NCBI GenBank assembly: GCA_965203795.1
Contig: OZ241915.1
Span: 2,480,001 to 2,544,000, forward strand
Origin: CBDBBY01 sp965203795
GTDB lineage: Bacteria; Pseudomonadota; Alphaproteobacteria; Rhodobacterales; Rhodobacteraceae
DNA: 64,000 nt
Direction of reading: 5' to 3'
Shown: one piece after another, positions 26,935 through 35,170 of the stretch
Numbering within the stretch: position 1 is the first letter of the stretch
Layout of the letters: each line of letters starts with the position of its first letter
The notes under the pieces: model-generated
What the model was told of the DNA's origin: nothing
Seen by the model: the letters and a program-made list of their open reading frames with translations, nothing else
Databases searched by the model: none
Made by a program: the position numbers and the translations under genes

Positions 26935-27077
26935 TGATAACATTCCTCCTCAAATTAGTAGCTATAGAGCTTCTCTGGCAGGTCGCAAGACCGGTAGCCA
27001 AGGAACTAGGTCATTTACTGGCTGATCTTATTCAATTGCTTCGCCGGAGAATTGCGGTTCAGGAGGCTACAATCTGA
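26931..27077 (+). CDS. Small hydrophobic-amphipathic protein, 48 residues, unknown
   Basis: A strong ribosome binding site (AAAAAGGAGATC) sits directly before ATG ATG. The product starts MMITFLLKLVAIELLWQVAR, a hydrophobic helix, and ends in a Leu/Arg-rich amphipathic segment (LADLIQLLRRRIAVQ). It lies in an AT-rich patch unlike the GC-rich surroundings, between the transposon and the btu operon. I do not recognise it. A small membrane-associated peptide, possibly toxin-like, is one reading. Confidence 0.5.
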   Translation: MMITFLLKLVAIELLWQVARPVAKELGHLLADLIQLLRRRIAVQEATI

Positions 27078-27417
27078 GTTCTGATTGAGCTCTAACAACG
27101 CGGGCCGCGGCACATGGCGCGATGGTGCGTATAGCCGCGGCCTGCAATGAATAAGGACTTCCTCGGCAAGCATGTCCGTGGGATGTTGTTCCCCCGTCCA
27201 AATCGTCCAAGTAGATAGCGGGTCTGAGTTCGAGGCCGAGTTTGGACGCGAATCAGGGAGCGCAACATCCAGCTGCGAGCCTGTTGCGCCGAGATGGAGG
27301 ATATCGTTCAGTTTCTTCAATGCCGGTTGCGACTGCTGTACTGCCCAGCTGTCGCTTACGTCCGAGAATGGCACTGGCCGCGGGTTGCATGGACTATGCG
27401 TCCGACCGCCATCGACG

Positions 27418-28452
27418 CTACACTTCGCGCCTGCGCAGAAGCCAAATGAAGAATCCGCCGCCCACCAGCCCCGTGACGACGCCGATGGGTATGTCCTCAG
27501 GGGACAAGACCGTGCGGGCCGCGGCGTCGGCCCAGACAAGAAACAGGGCGCCTGCCAATGCGGATCCGGGAAGAACCCGGAAATTGTTCCCGCCGAGCAC
27601 CATCCGCACCATGTGCGGCACCATCAGGCCCACGAAGCCGATCATCCCGGAATAGGCGACCATGACTCCGGTAAGAAGCGCCGAAACCGTGAACGCGGCA
27701 AGCCGGAAGCCGTGAACGGAAACGCCGAGCGTCGATGCCGTCTCGTCGCCGATCGTGACGGCGTTCAGATCCTGCGACTTGATCCAGAAGTAGGCGCCGC
27801 ATCCCGCAAGCGCCAGCGCGGGGTACGGCAGGCGTCCCCACTCCGCGAGCCCCAGGCCGCCCAGCATCCAGAACACGACGGTGTGCGTCGCGCGCGGATC
27901 CCCGAAAAAGATCAGCAGGTTCGCGCACGCCATGAGCACGAACGACACGGCCACCCCTACGAGCACGAGGCGTTCCGCGCTGGCATCCCCCGTCGCCCGC
28001 GAGGCCGACAGCACGGCAATCGTCGCGAGCAGCGATCCGGCGAACGCCATTGCCGGCACGGTGGCGCCGCCCAAAAACAGGCCCGTGTGCAGCAGCGCCA
28101 GAATTGCGCCCAGAGCGCCGCCGGAGGAGATCCCGAGGAGATGCGGGTCCGCCAGCGGATTGCGCGTGACCGCCTGAAGCACGGCGCCCACCAGCGCGAG
28201 CCCCGCTCCGACCAGGCAGGCGAGCAGCACTCTGGGAAGCCTGATTTCCCATACGATCGCGGCGTGGGCACGAGTCCAGTGCGTTTCGACGGAACCGGGC
28301 CAAGCCCGGTCAGCAATGACTCCGGCAACGGTTGCGATCGGAACCGGAACGGAGCCCATGCCTGTCGCAGCGGCGACCGACACGAGCAGCGCAGCTGCGC
28401 ATCCCAGATAGAGAGCCACCGGCGGCACCCGCGCGGCGGCGGGAGTCCTCAC
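27418..28452 (-). CDS. btuC: Vitamin B12-type ABC transporter permease (BtuC/FecCD family)
   Basis: 344-residue FecCD-family permease with about ten membrane helices. The family motifs GAGLALVGAVLQAVTRNPLADPHLLGISSGGALGA and FVGLMVPHMVRMVLGGN are present, and the end is EDIPIGVVTGLVGGGFFIWL. It is the third gene of the operon behind the cobalamin riboswitch, and it starts 15 bases after the binding-protein gene stops. The riboswitch makes cobalamin, or a cobinamide-type corrinoid, the likely substrate rather than an iron siderophore. Confidence 0.88.
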   Translation of the reverse strand: MRTPAAARVPPVALYLGCAAALLVSVAAATGMGSVPVPIATVAGVIADRAWPGSVETHWTRAHAAIVWEIRLPRVLLACLVGAGLALVGAVLQAVTRNPLADPHLLGISSGGALGAILALLHTGLFLGGATVPAMAFAGSLLATIAVLSASRATGDASAERLVLVGVAVSFVLMACANLLIFFGDPRATHTVVFWMLGGLGLAEWGRLPYPALALAGCGAYFWIKSQDLNAVTIGDETASTLGVSVHGFRLAAFTVSALLTGVMVAYSGMIGFVGLMVPHMVRMVLGGNNFRVLPGSALAGALFLVWADAAARTVLSPEDIPIGVVTGLVGGGFFIWLLRRREV

Positions 28453-28467
28453 GTGGACTTCGTGCTG

Positions 28468-29406
28468 CTAGCGGCCACGAAAGGCTTCCGCCAGCTTCTT
28501 CGCCGCGTCGATGTTGCGAGGGCCGGGCGTCGCCTCGGCGTAGCCGAGAACGACAAATCTACGGTCGCGGACGGCCGGAACATCCGCGAAGACTTTATGC
28601 CGAAGCAGGAAGTCCTGTTTCTGCTCCGCCGTAACTTCTCCGTAATCCACGATGACGATGACCTCGGGCGCGCGCTCCACCACCGTTTCCCAGCTAACGG
28701 TCGCCCAGCTCTTCGGCAGGTCGTCCGCGATGTTGGTTCCTCCAGCAGCTTCGATCAACGCTGTCGGCATTGCGAACCGCCCGGCGGTGAACGGGATGTC
28801 CGTGCCGCTGTCGTAAACGAACGCCCGGACTGGCGGGGCGGCAGGCGGGAGCGCGGATTCCAGCTCCGCGATTTCCGATCGGTAGGTCTCGACAAGTGCC
28901 TCGGCGCGGTCGCGGACGCCGAATATCGTCCCGAGATTGAGCAGGTCGGCGTACATGTCCTCCATGCTGGATTTCGGCTTTGGTCCGACGTGAATGCATG
29001 ATTCGGTAAGCTCGTAGACGGCGATTCCGAACGGCGCCAGCGACTCCGGGGTGACCTCTCCCCCGACTTTCAAGCCGTAGTTCCAGCCCGCGAAGTAGAA
29101 GTCCGCGCCGGACCCGACCAGGATTTCCTTGCTCGGGTATCGAGGCGCGAGAGACGGCAGCCCGCGGATTTCGTCCGCGAATTTCGAGTCGGCGATCCAT
29201 CGGCCGGAAATCCCCGTATGACCGATCATCCTGTCCGAAAGGCCGAGCGCCAGCATCATTTCAGTAAGGTTGGAGTCGTTCGAAACCGCCCGCTCGGGAG
29301 GCCGATCGAATTCAAGCTGCCGACCGCAGCTTTGAACTTCAACGACTTCCGCCTGCGCCGCGGAACCGGCAATCGCGGCAGCAAGGAGAAGGGCGGCGGG
29401 GCGCAA
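28468..29406 (-). CDS. btuF: Corrinoid ABC transporter substrate-binding protein (BtuF-like)
   Basis: 312 residues with a signal peptide (MRPAALLLAAAIAGSAAQA) and the two-lobed BtuF/FepB-type fold: CGRQLEFDRPPERAVSND, LALGLSDRMIGHTGISG, and VIVIVDYGEVTAEQK in the C-lobe. It captures the corrinoid in the periplasm and delivers it to BtuC. Siderophore-binding relatives look similar; the riboswitch decides the call. The gap to the ATPase gene upstream is 10 bases. Confidence 0.82.
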   Translation of the reverse strand: MRPAALLLAAAIAGSAAQAEVVEVQSCGRQLEFDRPPERAVSNDSNLTEMMLALGLSDRMIGHTGISGRWIADSKFADEIRGLPSLAPRYPSKEILVGSGADFYFAGWNYGLKVGGEVTPESLAPFGIAVYELTESCIHVGPKPKSSMEDMYADLLNLGTIFGVRDRAEALVETYRSEIAELESALPPAAPPVRAFVYDSGTDIPFTAGRFAMPTALIEAAGGTNIADDLPKSWATVSWETVVERAPEVIVIVDYGEVTAEQKQDFLLRHKVFADVPAVRDRRFVVLGYAEATPGPRNIDAAKKLAEAFRGR

Positions 29407-29416
29407 CGCCGTACCC

Positions 29417-30376
29417 TCAGTTCAGCGAGTAGGCGAAGCGCTGCCGGGCGCTGCCGGGCATCCGCTCCAGCCGGGCTTCGACGGCAAACACCGAGGAAAC
29501 CAGATTCGTCGAAAGCACGTCGCCGGTTCGGCCGATCGCCGCCGTCCGGCCGCCGGAAAGGGCCAGCACGCTGTCGGCGTAATCGAGCGCGGCGTCGAGA
29601 TCGTGCAGACTGCAAACGACGGTGACACCCAACACTTTCAAAAGTTCAAGAATCTCAAGCTGGTGGCGGATGTCGAGATGGTTCGTCGGTTCGTCAAGCA
29701 GCAGCACGCGAGGCTGTTGCGCCAGCGCCCGGGCGACCATCACGCGCTGGCGCTCTCCGCCCGAAAGGGTTCCGAGGCGCCGCTGCGCCAGCTCCGCCAG
29801 ATTGAGGCGATCCATCGCGCCGTCCACGATCGCCTGGTCCTCAAGGCCGTTGGCCGACCAAGGCGGCCTGTGCGGCGCGCGCCCAAGCGCGACCGTCTCG
29901 TGAACTGTCAGAGCGAAGGGCGCGGGCTGTTCCTGCAGGACAGCGGCGACGTTCCGCGCCGCCGCCCTCGCGCTCATGCTCCAAATGTCGCTGCCGCCGA
30001 CAATCGTCTTTCCACGCCTCGGTCGGTAGTAGCGGTAAAGAAGCCTGAGCAGGGTCGATTTGCCCGACCCGTTCGGGCCGACGACTCCCAGGATCTCGCC
30101 CGGTTCGATCCTGAAACTGATGTCGTTGAGGACGCATGGCTTGCCTTTCGGACCCCAGGTAAGCCCGATGGCTTCAACCGATGCCGCTCCCGAATCGGGA
30201 CGGCCTGTCCGGTCCGATTTGCCGAAAAGCCGCTGGTCCAGCGGAAGGCCGGCCTCCCGGCATTCGGCCGGATGTCCGCTGCCGTTCGCAATCCATTGCG
30301 AACGGCTAACTGCCGATGCGCTTGTAATGATGCCGCCCTCCTGCATCGCGGGCGCGGCAGGCGCTGCGCGGGACAC
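29417..30376 (-). CDS. btuD: Corrinoid ABC transporter ATPase (BtuD-like)
   Basis: 319 residues as drawn, but the first 75 or so are not part of the ABC domain, and the true start may lie downstream of 30376 (30346 is an alternative ATG). The domain begins SVEAIGLTWGPKG, with Walker A GPNGSGKST, Q-loop AVLQEQPAPFALTV, signature LSGGERQR and Walker B VLLLDEPTNHLD, followed by CSLHDLDAALDYAD. It is the first gene downstream of the cobalamin riboswitch and energises BtuC. Confidence 0.88.
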   Translation of the reverse strand: MSRAAPAAPAMQEGGIITSASAVSRSQWIANGSGHPAECREAGLPLDQRLFGKSDRTGRPDSGAASVEAIGLTWGPKGKPCVLNDISFRIEPGEILGVVGPNGSGKSTLLRLLYRYYRPRRGKTIVGGSDIWSMSARAAARNVAAVLQEQPAPFALTVHETVALGRAPHRPPWSANGLEDQAIVDGAMDRLNLAELAQRRLGTLSGGERQRVMVARALAQQPRVLLLDEPTNHLDIRHQLEILELLKVLGVTVVCSLHDLDAALDYADSVLALSGGRTAAIGRTGDVLSTNLVSSVFAVEARLERMPGSARQRFAYSLN

Positions 30377-30458
30377 GGCCCGAACCGGCTATCGAAACAA
30401 TAATCGGCATTCCGTCGAACCTCGTCCCCGGACCATCCCGCCCAAGTTCTTGACGCGT

Positions 30459-30655
30459 CGACGGCAGGTCTCCTGGCTCGCGGGTCGCCGCAGTCCCGGT
30501 CCTTCCCGGCCGCTTCGGCCAGTGGCTCGTTCCGGTCAGCTCGCCGCACACAGTTGCGGGGGCAGCCGCGGCTTCGGTGGCTGGGTGGCTGCACCTGACC
30601 GCGTTCCCTTTTCATCGCCGAAGCGTTCTCGGCCCCGGCGAAACCGTCAATGTGG
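30459..30655 (-). promoter_or_regulatory. Cobalamin riboswitch controlling btuDFC
   Basis: Read on the minus strand, the region contains the conserved cobalamin-element blocks in order: AAAAGGGAACGCGGT, the B12 box with CCCCCGCAACTGTG, GCCACTG, CCGGGAAGG, and the closing GCGAGCCAGGAGACCTGCCG. It ends about 80 bases before the btuD start. Binding of adenosyl- or methylcobalamin normally hides the ribosome site or promotes termination, so uptake is switched off when B12 is plentiful. Confidence 0.93.
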
Positions 30656-30666
30656 CAACTAGCAGA

Positions 30667-30717
30667 CCGCCGGATTCGGGTAAACCCGCCGCGGAGCCTC
30701 GCTGCCGAATCCGGCGG
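30667..30717. repeat. Perfect 13-bp inverted repeat upstream of the riboswitch
   Basis: CCGCCGGATTCGG (30667-30679) and CCGAATCCGGCGG (30705-30717), with a 25-base spacer. It lies immediately upstream of the cobalamin riboswitch on the minus strand. No T-run follows on either side. It could be an operator or a transcription barrier. The rest of the stretch to the tRNA gene (30718-30909) holds nothing I recognise. Confidence 0.4.
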
Positions 30718-30909
30718 CGCCGCGGACCGGGCGCGGGACGCGGATACCGAGGCTTGAATCGGTCCGAGCGGCTTCCCCGAACACTTGGCAATCGGCGATC
30801 GCGAACCGTCGCGGCCCGGAGCCGAAACAGCCCGACCTGATAGCCGAATCCGCCGCCCGCTCTCCGTTTACTGGAGCCGCGGGCTATATCTCTTCGGGAA
30901 CCCGGGGGC

Positions 30910-30985
<76 letters not shown>

Positions 30986-31045
30986 GCGCGTCCCTCGCGC
31001 CGGATTATTGCGTTCGGGCGCGCACTTCAAGCCGAATCCGGCGAG

Positions 31046-31360
31046 CTACCTCTCATCCTCCGTCGAAACGTTCTTGATGTCGTCCAGCGGAACGCTGTCC
31101 TCTTCGCCGTCATCAAGGACATCGTCTTCAATATCGATTTCGGCGTCGTCGAGGATGTCGTCGGCGACATCGGTGGATTCGGAGTCGTCCTTCGCGGCCG
31201 GCTCTTTGACCGCATCGGCCTTTTCCTTTTCGCGGGGCTCAGTCTTCGCGTGCTCCATCACGGTGCCGCAAACCGGGCACACGACCTCCTTGCGCATGAG
31301 GTCGTAAAACTTGGCGCCGCACTCGCAGCGGTGCTTCTGGCCCCATTCTTCCTTCGGCAT
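31046..31360 (-). CDS. TIGR02300 (FYDLN acid) family protein with zinc ribbon
   Basis: 104 residues from the ATG at 31360, which has AAGGA at good spacing; an upstream in-frame start at 31384 is less likely. The N-terminus is MPKEEWGQKHRCECGAKFYD. Two CxC/CxxC pairs (CEC and VCPVCG) form a zinc ribbon, and KFYDL is the family mark. The C-terminal half is very acidic (DDILDDAEIDIEDDVLDDGE). The family is confined largely to alphaproteobacteria and has no established role; an RNA- or nucleic-acid-related function is only a guess. Confidence 0.82.
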   Translation of the reverse strand: MPKEEWGQKHRCECGAKFYDLMRKEVVCPVCGTVMEHAKTEPREKEKADAVKEPAAKDDSESTDVADDILDDAEIDIEDDVLDDGEEDSVPLDDIKNVSTEDER

Positions 31361-31637
31361 CGTCGTCCTTCCGCTTGCGCGCATTCGCCGGGCGCGCCCA
31401 CTGCCACATCAGCGCGCGCATTGTCAAAGTTCTGTTTCGATGGGGCTGCGGCTGGCCAGGCGGCTGAATCGCGAGCGGCGCCGCGTCCGCGCCGTGGGGC
31501 GCGCGGAATCTTGTAGAAACCCGCTGCTTGCGATTGTACGGTCGGCCGAATCGGCACTCCCAGCTTTCCCGCGGGATTCCGCCCGTCGGAAAGACCGCTC
31601 GCAGGACCCCCGCGCCGTCCAGCAAGGATCGGAATCC

Positions 31638-32357
31638 GTGGCAACGGTTACCATTCCCGGAGACCCCCCGATTGCGGCCAAGCTGGTTCGCACGCGGGCT
31701 TACCGCCGCATCAGCCTGAGGGTTTCGCGCGCGGACGGCAGCGTGACGCTTGCCGTGCCCGCGCAAACCGACCTTCGGTCGGCGCTGGAGTTCGCCGAGA
31801 AGCGGCGGAGCTGGCTGCTGTCGCAGATCGAATCATGTTGGACGCCGGTCCGGCCGACATACGGGACCAGCTTCCCGCTTGAGGGGCGGCACCGGCTTAT
31901 CGAGCCGACGGCATCGCGCCTGCCGAGCCACGACGAGTCCAAGCTTCTCGTGCCCGGTCCGCCGGACCTGGTGCCCGCCATACTGCGGGTCTATTGCAAG
32001 TGGCTGGCGGCCCGCAGGCTGGAGCCTGCAGCGCGCAAGTACGCGGCTGAAGTCGGCCGCGGCGTCGTTTCCGTGTCGCTCCGCGATCCGAAGACCCGGT
32101 GGGGATCGTGCTCGGTCGCGCCCGGCGCAAGGTCGGGGCGCCTGAATTTCTCTTGGCGCTTGATCATGGCGCCTCCGGAGGTGCTGGATTACGTCGCGGC
32201 CCACGAGGCGGCGCACCTTGTCGAGATGAACCACTCGCGCAAATTCTGGTCCTTGGTGGAGTCGCTCTGCCCCCGCTACCGCGAGCATTCCGGGTGGCTG
32301 AAGACGAACGGATCGGGCCTGCACCGCTACAGGTTTTCGGACTCCGCGGACGGCTGA
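31638..32357 (+). CDS. YgjP-type (DUF45, M48-like) metal-dependent hydrolase
   Basis: 239 residues from a GTG at 31638 that has AAGGA eight bases upstream. The frame is open for 300 bases before it, but that part does not look like the family. The N-terminal beta region is typical (AYRRISLRVSRADGSVTLAVP), as is the arginine/tryptophan motif SLRDPKTRWGSCSV. The zinc site is VAAHEAAHLVEMNHSRKFW, an HExxH plus downstream His. It is probably a cytoplasmic zinc metalloprotease-like protein; the substrate is unknown. Confidence 0.83.
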   Translation: MATVTIPGDPPIAAKLVRTRAYRRISLRVSRADGSVTLAVPAQTDLRSALEFAEKRRSWLLSQIESCWTPVRPTYGTSFPLEGRHRLIEPTASRLPSHDESKLLVPGPPDLVPAILRVYCKWLAARRLEPAARKYAAEVGRGVVSVSLRDPKTRWGSCSVAPGARSGRLNFSWRLIMAPPEVLDYVAAHEAAHLVEMNHSRKFWSLVESLCPRYREHSGWLKTNGSGLHRYRFSDSADG

Positions 32358-32408
32358 TGCGGCGCAGCGCGCGGACTTCCGCAGCGGCAGCGCCGCCCGA
32401 AGGCCGCG

Positions 32409-33797
32409 TCAGGCGTGGATGGGGCCGTCGCCGCAGGCGAGCGCCGCCTCGCGGACGGCTTCCGAATAGGTCGGATGGGCGTGGCATGTGCGCGCGACGT
32501 CCTCGGCTGCCGCGCCGAACTCCATCGCGACCGCAATCTCGTGGATGAGCTCGCCGGCGGAGGGGCCAAGGATGTGGCATCCCAGAATCCGGTCGGTCTT
32601 TCCGTCGGCCAGAATCTTGACCATCCCGTCCGAGGCGAAAGTCGCCTTCGCCCGCCCGTTGCCCTTGAAGGGAAACCTGGACGCCTTGTACTCCGCGCCG
32701 TCCGATTTCAGCTCTTCCTCTGTTTGTCCGACCCATGACGCTTCCGGATGGGTGTACACGACCGACGGAATGACGTCGTAGTTCACATGGCCCGCGCGGC
32801 CCGCCAGCGTTTCCGCCACCGCGATGCCCTCGTCCTCCGCCTTGTGGGCGAGCATGGGCCCTGCGGTCGCATCGCCGATGACGTAGATCCCTTGCGCCGT
32901 CGTGCGCCCGTCGGCAGCATTGATCACGAATCCCCGCGGGTCGGTTTCGACGCCCGCCTCTTCCAGCCCCAGCCCCGCGGTGACCGGCCGACGGCCGGTC
33001 GCAACCAGAACGACATCCGCGGTTTCGCGCAGCTCCTCCTCGCCGCCCCTCTTCCGGTAGGCCAAGTTCAGCGCGTCGCCGGACCGCACGACCGACCGGA
33101 CTTCCGCGCCGAGAACGAACTCCATCCCTTGCCGCTTCAGCAGCCGTTGGAACGCCGTGGCCATCTCGCGATCCATTCCGGCGGCGATCGAGTCAAGGTA
33201 CTCCAGGAAAACGACCTTCGCGCCGAACCGCGCGAACACCGAGCCGAGTTCCAAGCCGATGACGCCCGCGCCGATGACCGCCAGCCTGCCCGGCACCGAT
33301 TCCAGCTCCAGCGCGCCGGTCGAAGTGACGACGGATTTCTCGTCGACCTCGATTCCCTCGAGGCCGGCCGGTTCCGACCCGGAGGCGATCACGATGCCGC
33401 CGGCTTCATGGGTCTCGCCATCGACCTCGACCTGGCCCGGGCCCGCAAGCCTGCCCCATCCCTTGATCCAGTCGACGCCGTTCTTCTTGAACAGATACTC
33501 GATTCCCGCCGTGTTCTCCTTGATCGCCTTGTCCTTGTAGGAAAGGACTTTCGCCCAGTCGAAGGCGAGCGTGCCGGTCGACAATCCCATTTTCCGGAAG
33601 TTGCTCTCCGCCTCATGGTACATGGCGGTCGCGTGCAGCAGCGCTTTCGACGGAATGCACCCGACGTTCAGGCAAGTCCCGCCGAGCTTCGGCCGGCCTT
33701 CCACGCAACCGGCCTTGAGGCCGAGCTGCGCCGCTCGGATCGCGCATGCGTATCCGCCCGGGCCGGCGCCGATGACCAGCACATCGTATTTCGCCAT
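32409..33797 (-). CDS. lpdA: Dihydrolipoyl dehydrogenase (E3)
   Basis: 462-residue FAD disulfide oxidoreductase that reoxidises lipoamide of the 2-oxoglutarate dehydrogenase complex, producing NADH. The FAD motif is GAGPGGYACAIRAAQLG, the redox-active disulfide lies in GGTCLNVGCIPSKALL, the NAD motif is VIGAGVIGLELGSVFARFG, and the C-terminal His-Glu pair is in HAHPTYSEAVREA. It is the last gene of the row that begins at mdh, 121 bases after sucB. Confidence 0.96.
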   Translation of the reverse strand: MAKYDVLVIGAGPGGYACAIRAAQLGLKAGCVEGRPKLGGTCLNVGCIPSKALLHATAMYHEAESNFRKMGLSTGTLAFDWAKVLSYKDKAIKENTAGIEYLFKKNGVDWIKGWGRLAGPGQVEVDGETHEAGGIVIASGSEPAGLEGIEVDEKSVVTSTGALELESVPGRLAVIGAGVIGLELGSVFARFGAKVVFLEYLDSIAAGMDREMATAFQRLLKRQGMEFVLGAEVRSVVRSGDALNLAYRKRGGEEELRETADVVLVATGRRPVTAGLGLEEAGVETDPRGFVINAADGRTTAQGIYVIGDATAGPMLAHKAEDEGIAVAETLAGRAGHVNYDVIPSVVYTHPEASWVGQTEEELKSDGAEYKASRFPFKGNGRAKATFASDGMVKILADGKTDRILGCHILGPSAGELIHEIAVAMEFGAAAEDVARTCHAHPTYSEAVREAALACGDGPIHA

Positions 33798-33918
33798 TCG
33801 AATCTCCTTGCCTTCGGCAGGCCGGGCCCGGCAATCTCCGCGCGGCCCGGAAAGAGGGGCGGGCCGCGGGCGCAGCCCTGTCGTGATGGCCGGGGCGGGG
33901 CGGCCGCCTCGAACCCGC

Positions 33919-35169
33919 TCAGATCTCCATCAGGAGGCGGCGCGGGTCCTCGATCGCTTCCTTCACCCTCACCAGAAACGACACCGCCCCTTTGCCGTCG
34001 ACAATCCTGTGGTCGTAGGACAGCGCGAGATACATCATCGGCCTGATGGCGACCTGGCCGTCGACAGCGACCGGGCGCTCCTGGATCTTGTGCATTCCGA
34101 GAATTCCCGACTGCGGAGGATTCAGGATCGGCGACGACATCAGGGAGCCGTAGACACCGCCGTTCGAGATCGTGAACGTCCCGCCCTGCAGTTCCTGCAG
34201 GGACAGCCGCCCGTCCCGCGCCTTCGCTCCGAGCTCGGCGATGCGCTTTTCCACTTCGGCGAACGTCATGCCGTGCGCGTTGCGGACGACCGGAACGACG
34301 AGGCCCGAAGGCGTGCCGACGGCGATCCCCATGTGCACGAACCTCTTGTAGACGACGTCCGTTCCGTCGATTTCCGCGTTGACCTCCGGGACTTCCGCCA
34401 GCGCGGTGCAGCACGCCTTCACGAAGAACGACATGAATCCGAGCCGGACGCCGTGCTTTTTGAGGAACGTTTCCTTGTACTCCGCCCTTAGCTCCATGAC
34501 GCTCGACATGTCCGCTTCATTGTAGGTGGTAAGCATCGCGGCGGTGTTCTGGGCGCTCTTGAGCCTTGAGGCGATCGTTTGCCTCAGCCGCGTCATCCGG
34601 ACGCGCTCGACCTCCTCCGCTTCCGCGGCCAGCGGCCTCTGCCGATCATGCTCCGCGGCGGCAGCCGCTGCACGGCCGGCCTCGATCACGCGCTGCACAT
34701 CCTCCTTCATGATCCTGTCGTCGCGGCCCGTTCCCTGCACGCTTGCCGGGTCGATGCGGTGCTCCGCCATGAGCCTCTTCGCCGACGGAGCGTGACCGGG
34801 CTCGCGAACCGCCTGGTCCGCGCGCCCGGTCCCGGCATTCCCGCCGTCGCTTTCGGATTCCGGCTTCGGAGCCGCCTCTTCCTCCTTCATCGCCGGGCCG
34901 CCGCGGGAGGCCTTCGGCGCCTTGCCCGTCGCGCCGACTTCGATTCTCGCCAGCACCGCCCCGACCTCGACGGTGCTCCCTTCCGGGACAAGGATCTCGC
35001 GCAGCTGCCCGGACGACGGCGACGGCACTTCGATGTTGATCTTGTCCGTCTCCAGCTCGCAGAGGACGTCGTCGGCCTGAACCGCGTCTCCAACGCTCCT
35101 CGCCCACGATCCCACGACCGCCTCGGAGACGCTCTCGCCCAGAGCCGGAACCCGCACTTCATCCGCCAT
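33919..35169 (-). CDS. sucB: Dihydrolipoyllysine succinyltransferase (E2 of 2-oxoglutarate dehydrogenase)
   Basis: 416 residues from ATG 35169 (MADEVRVPALGESVSEAVVG). There is one N-terminal lipoyl domain with the modified Lys in CELETDKINIEV, a linker rich in Ala/Glu, and a peripheral-subunit-binding domain (PSAKRLMAEHRIDPASVQGTGRDDRIMKEDV). The catalytic acyltransferase core ends in YLALSYDHRIVDGKGAVSFL, whose His-Asp are catalytic. It starts one base after the sucA stop, so translation is tightly linked. Confidence 0.96.
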   Translation of the reverse strand: MADEVRVPALGESVSEAVVGSWARSVGDAVQADDVLCELETDKINIEVPSPSSGQLREILVPEGSTVEVGAVLARIEVGATGKAPKASRGGPAMKEEEAAPKPESESDGGNAGTGRADQAVREPGHAPSAKRLMAEHRIDPASVQGTGRDDRIMKEDVQRVIEAGRAAAAAAEHDRQRPLAAEAEEVERVRMTRLRQTIASRLKSAQNTAAMLTTYNEADMSSVMELRAEYKETFLKKHGVRLGFMSFFVKACCTALAEVPEVNAEIDGTDVVYKRFVHMGIAVGTPSGLVVPVVRNAHGMTFAEVEKRIAELGAKARDGRLSLQELQGGTFTISNGGVYGSLMSSPILNPPQSGILGMHKIQERPVAVDGQVAIRPMMYLALSYDHRIVDGKGAVSFLVRVKEAIEDPRRLLMEI

Positions 35170-35170
35170 T

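Noticed and set aside
27172..29001. Long open frame opposite btuC and btuF
   Set aside because: Composition is typical of an antisense shadow and both minus-strand genes carry clear family motifs and operon spacing.
31311..31637. N-terminal extension of the YgjP-type hydrolase back to an upstream start
   Set aside because: The upstream part is Arg/Ser-rich and unlike the family; the GTG at 31638 has a good ribosome site and gives the usual N-terminus.
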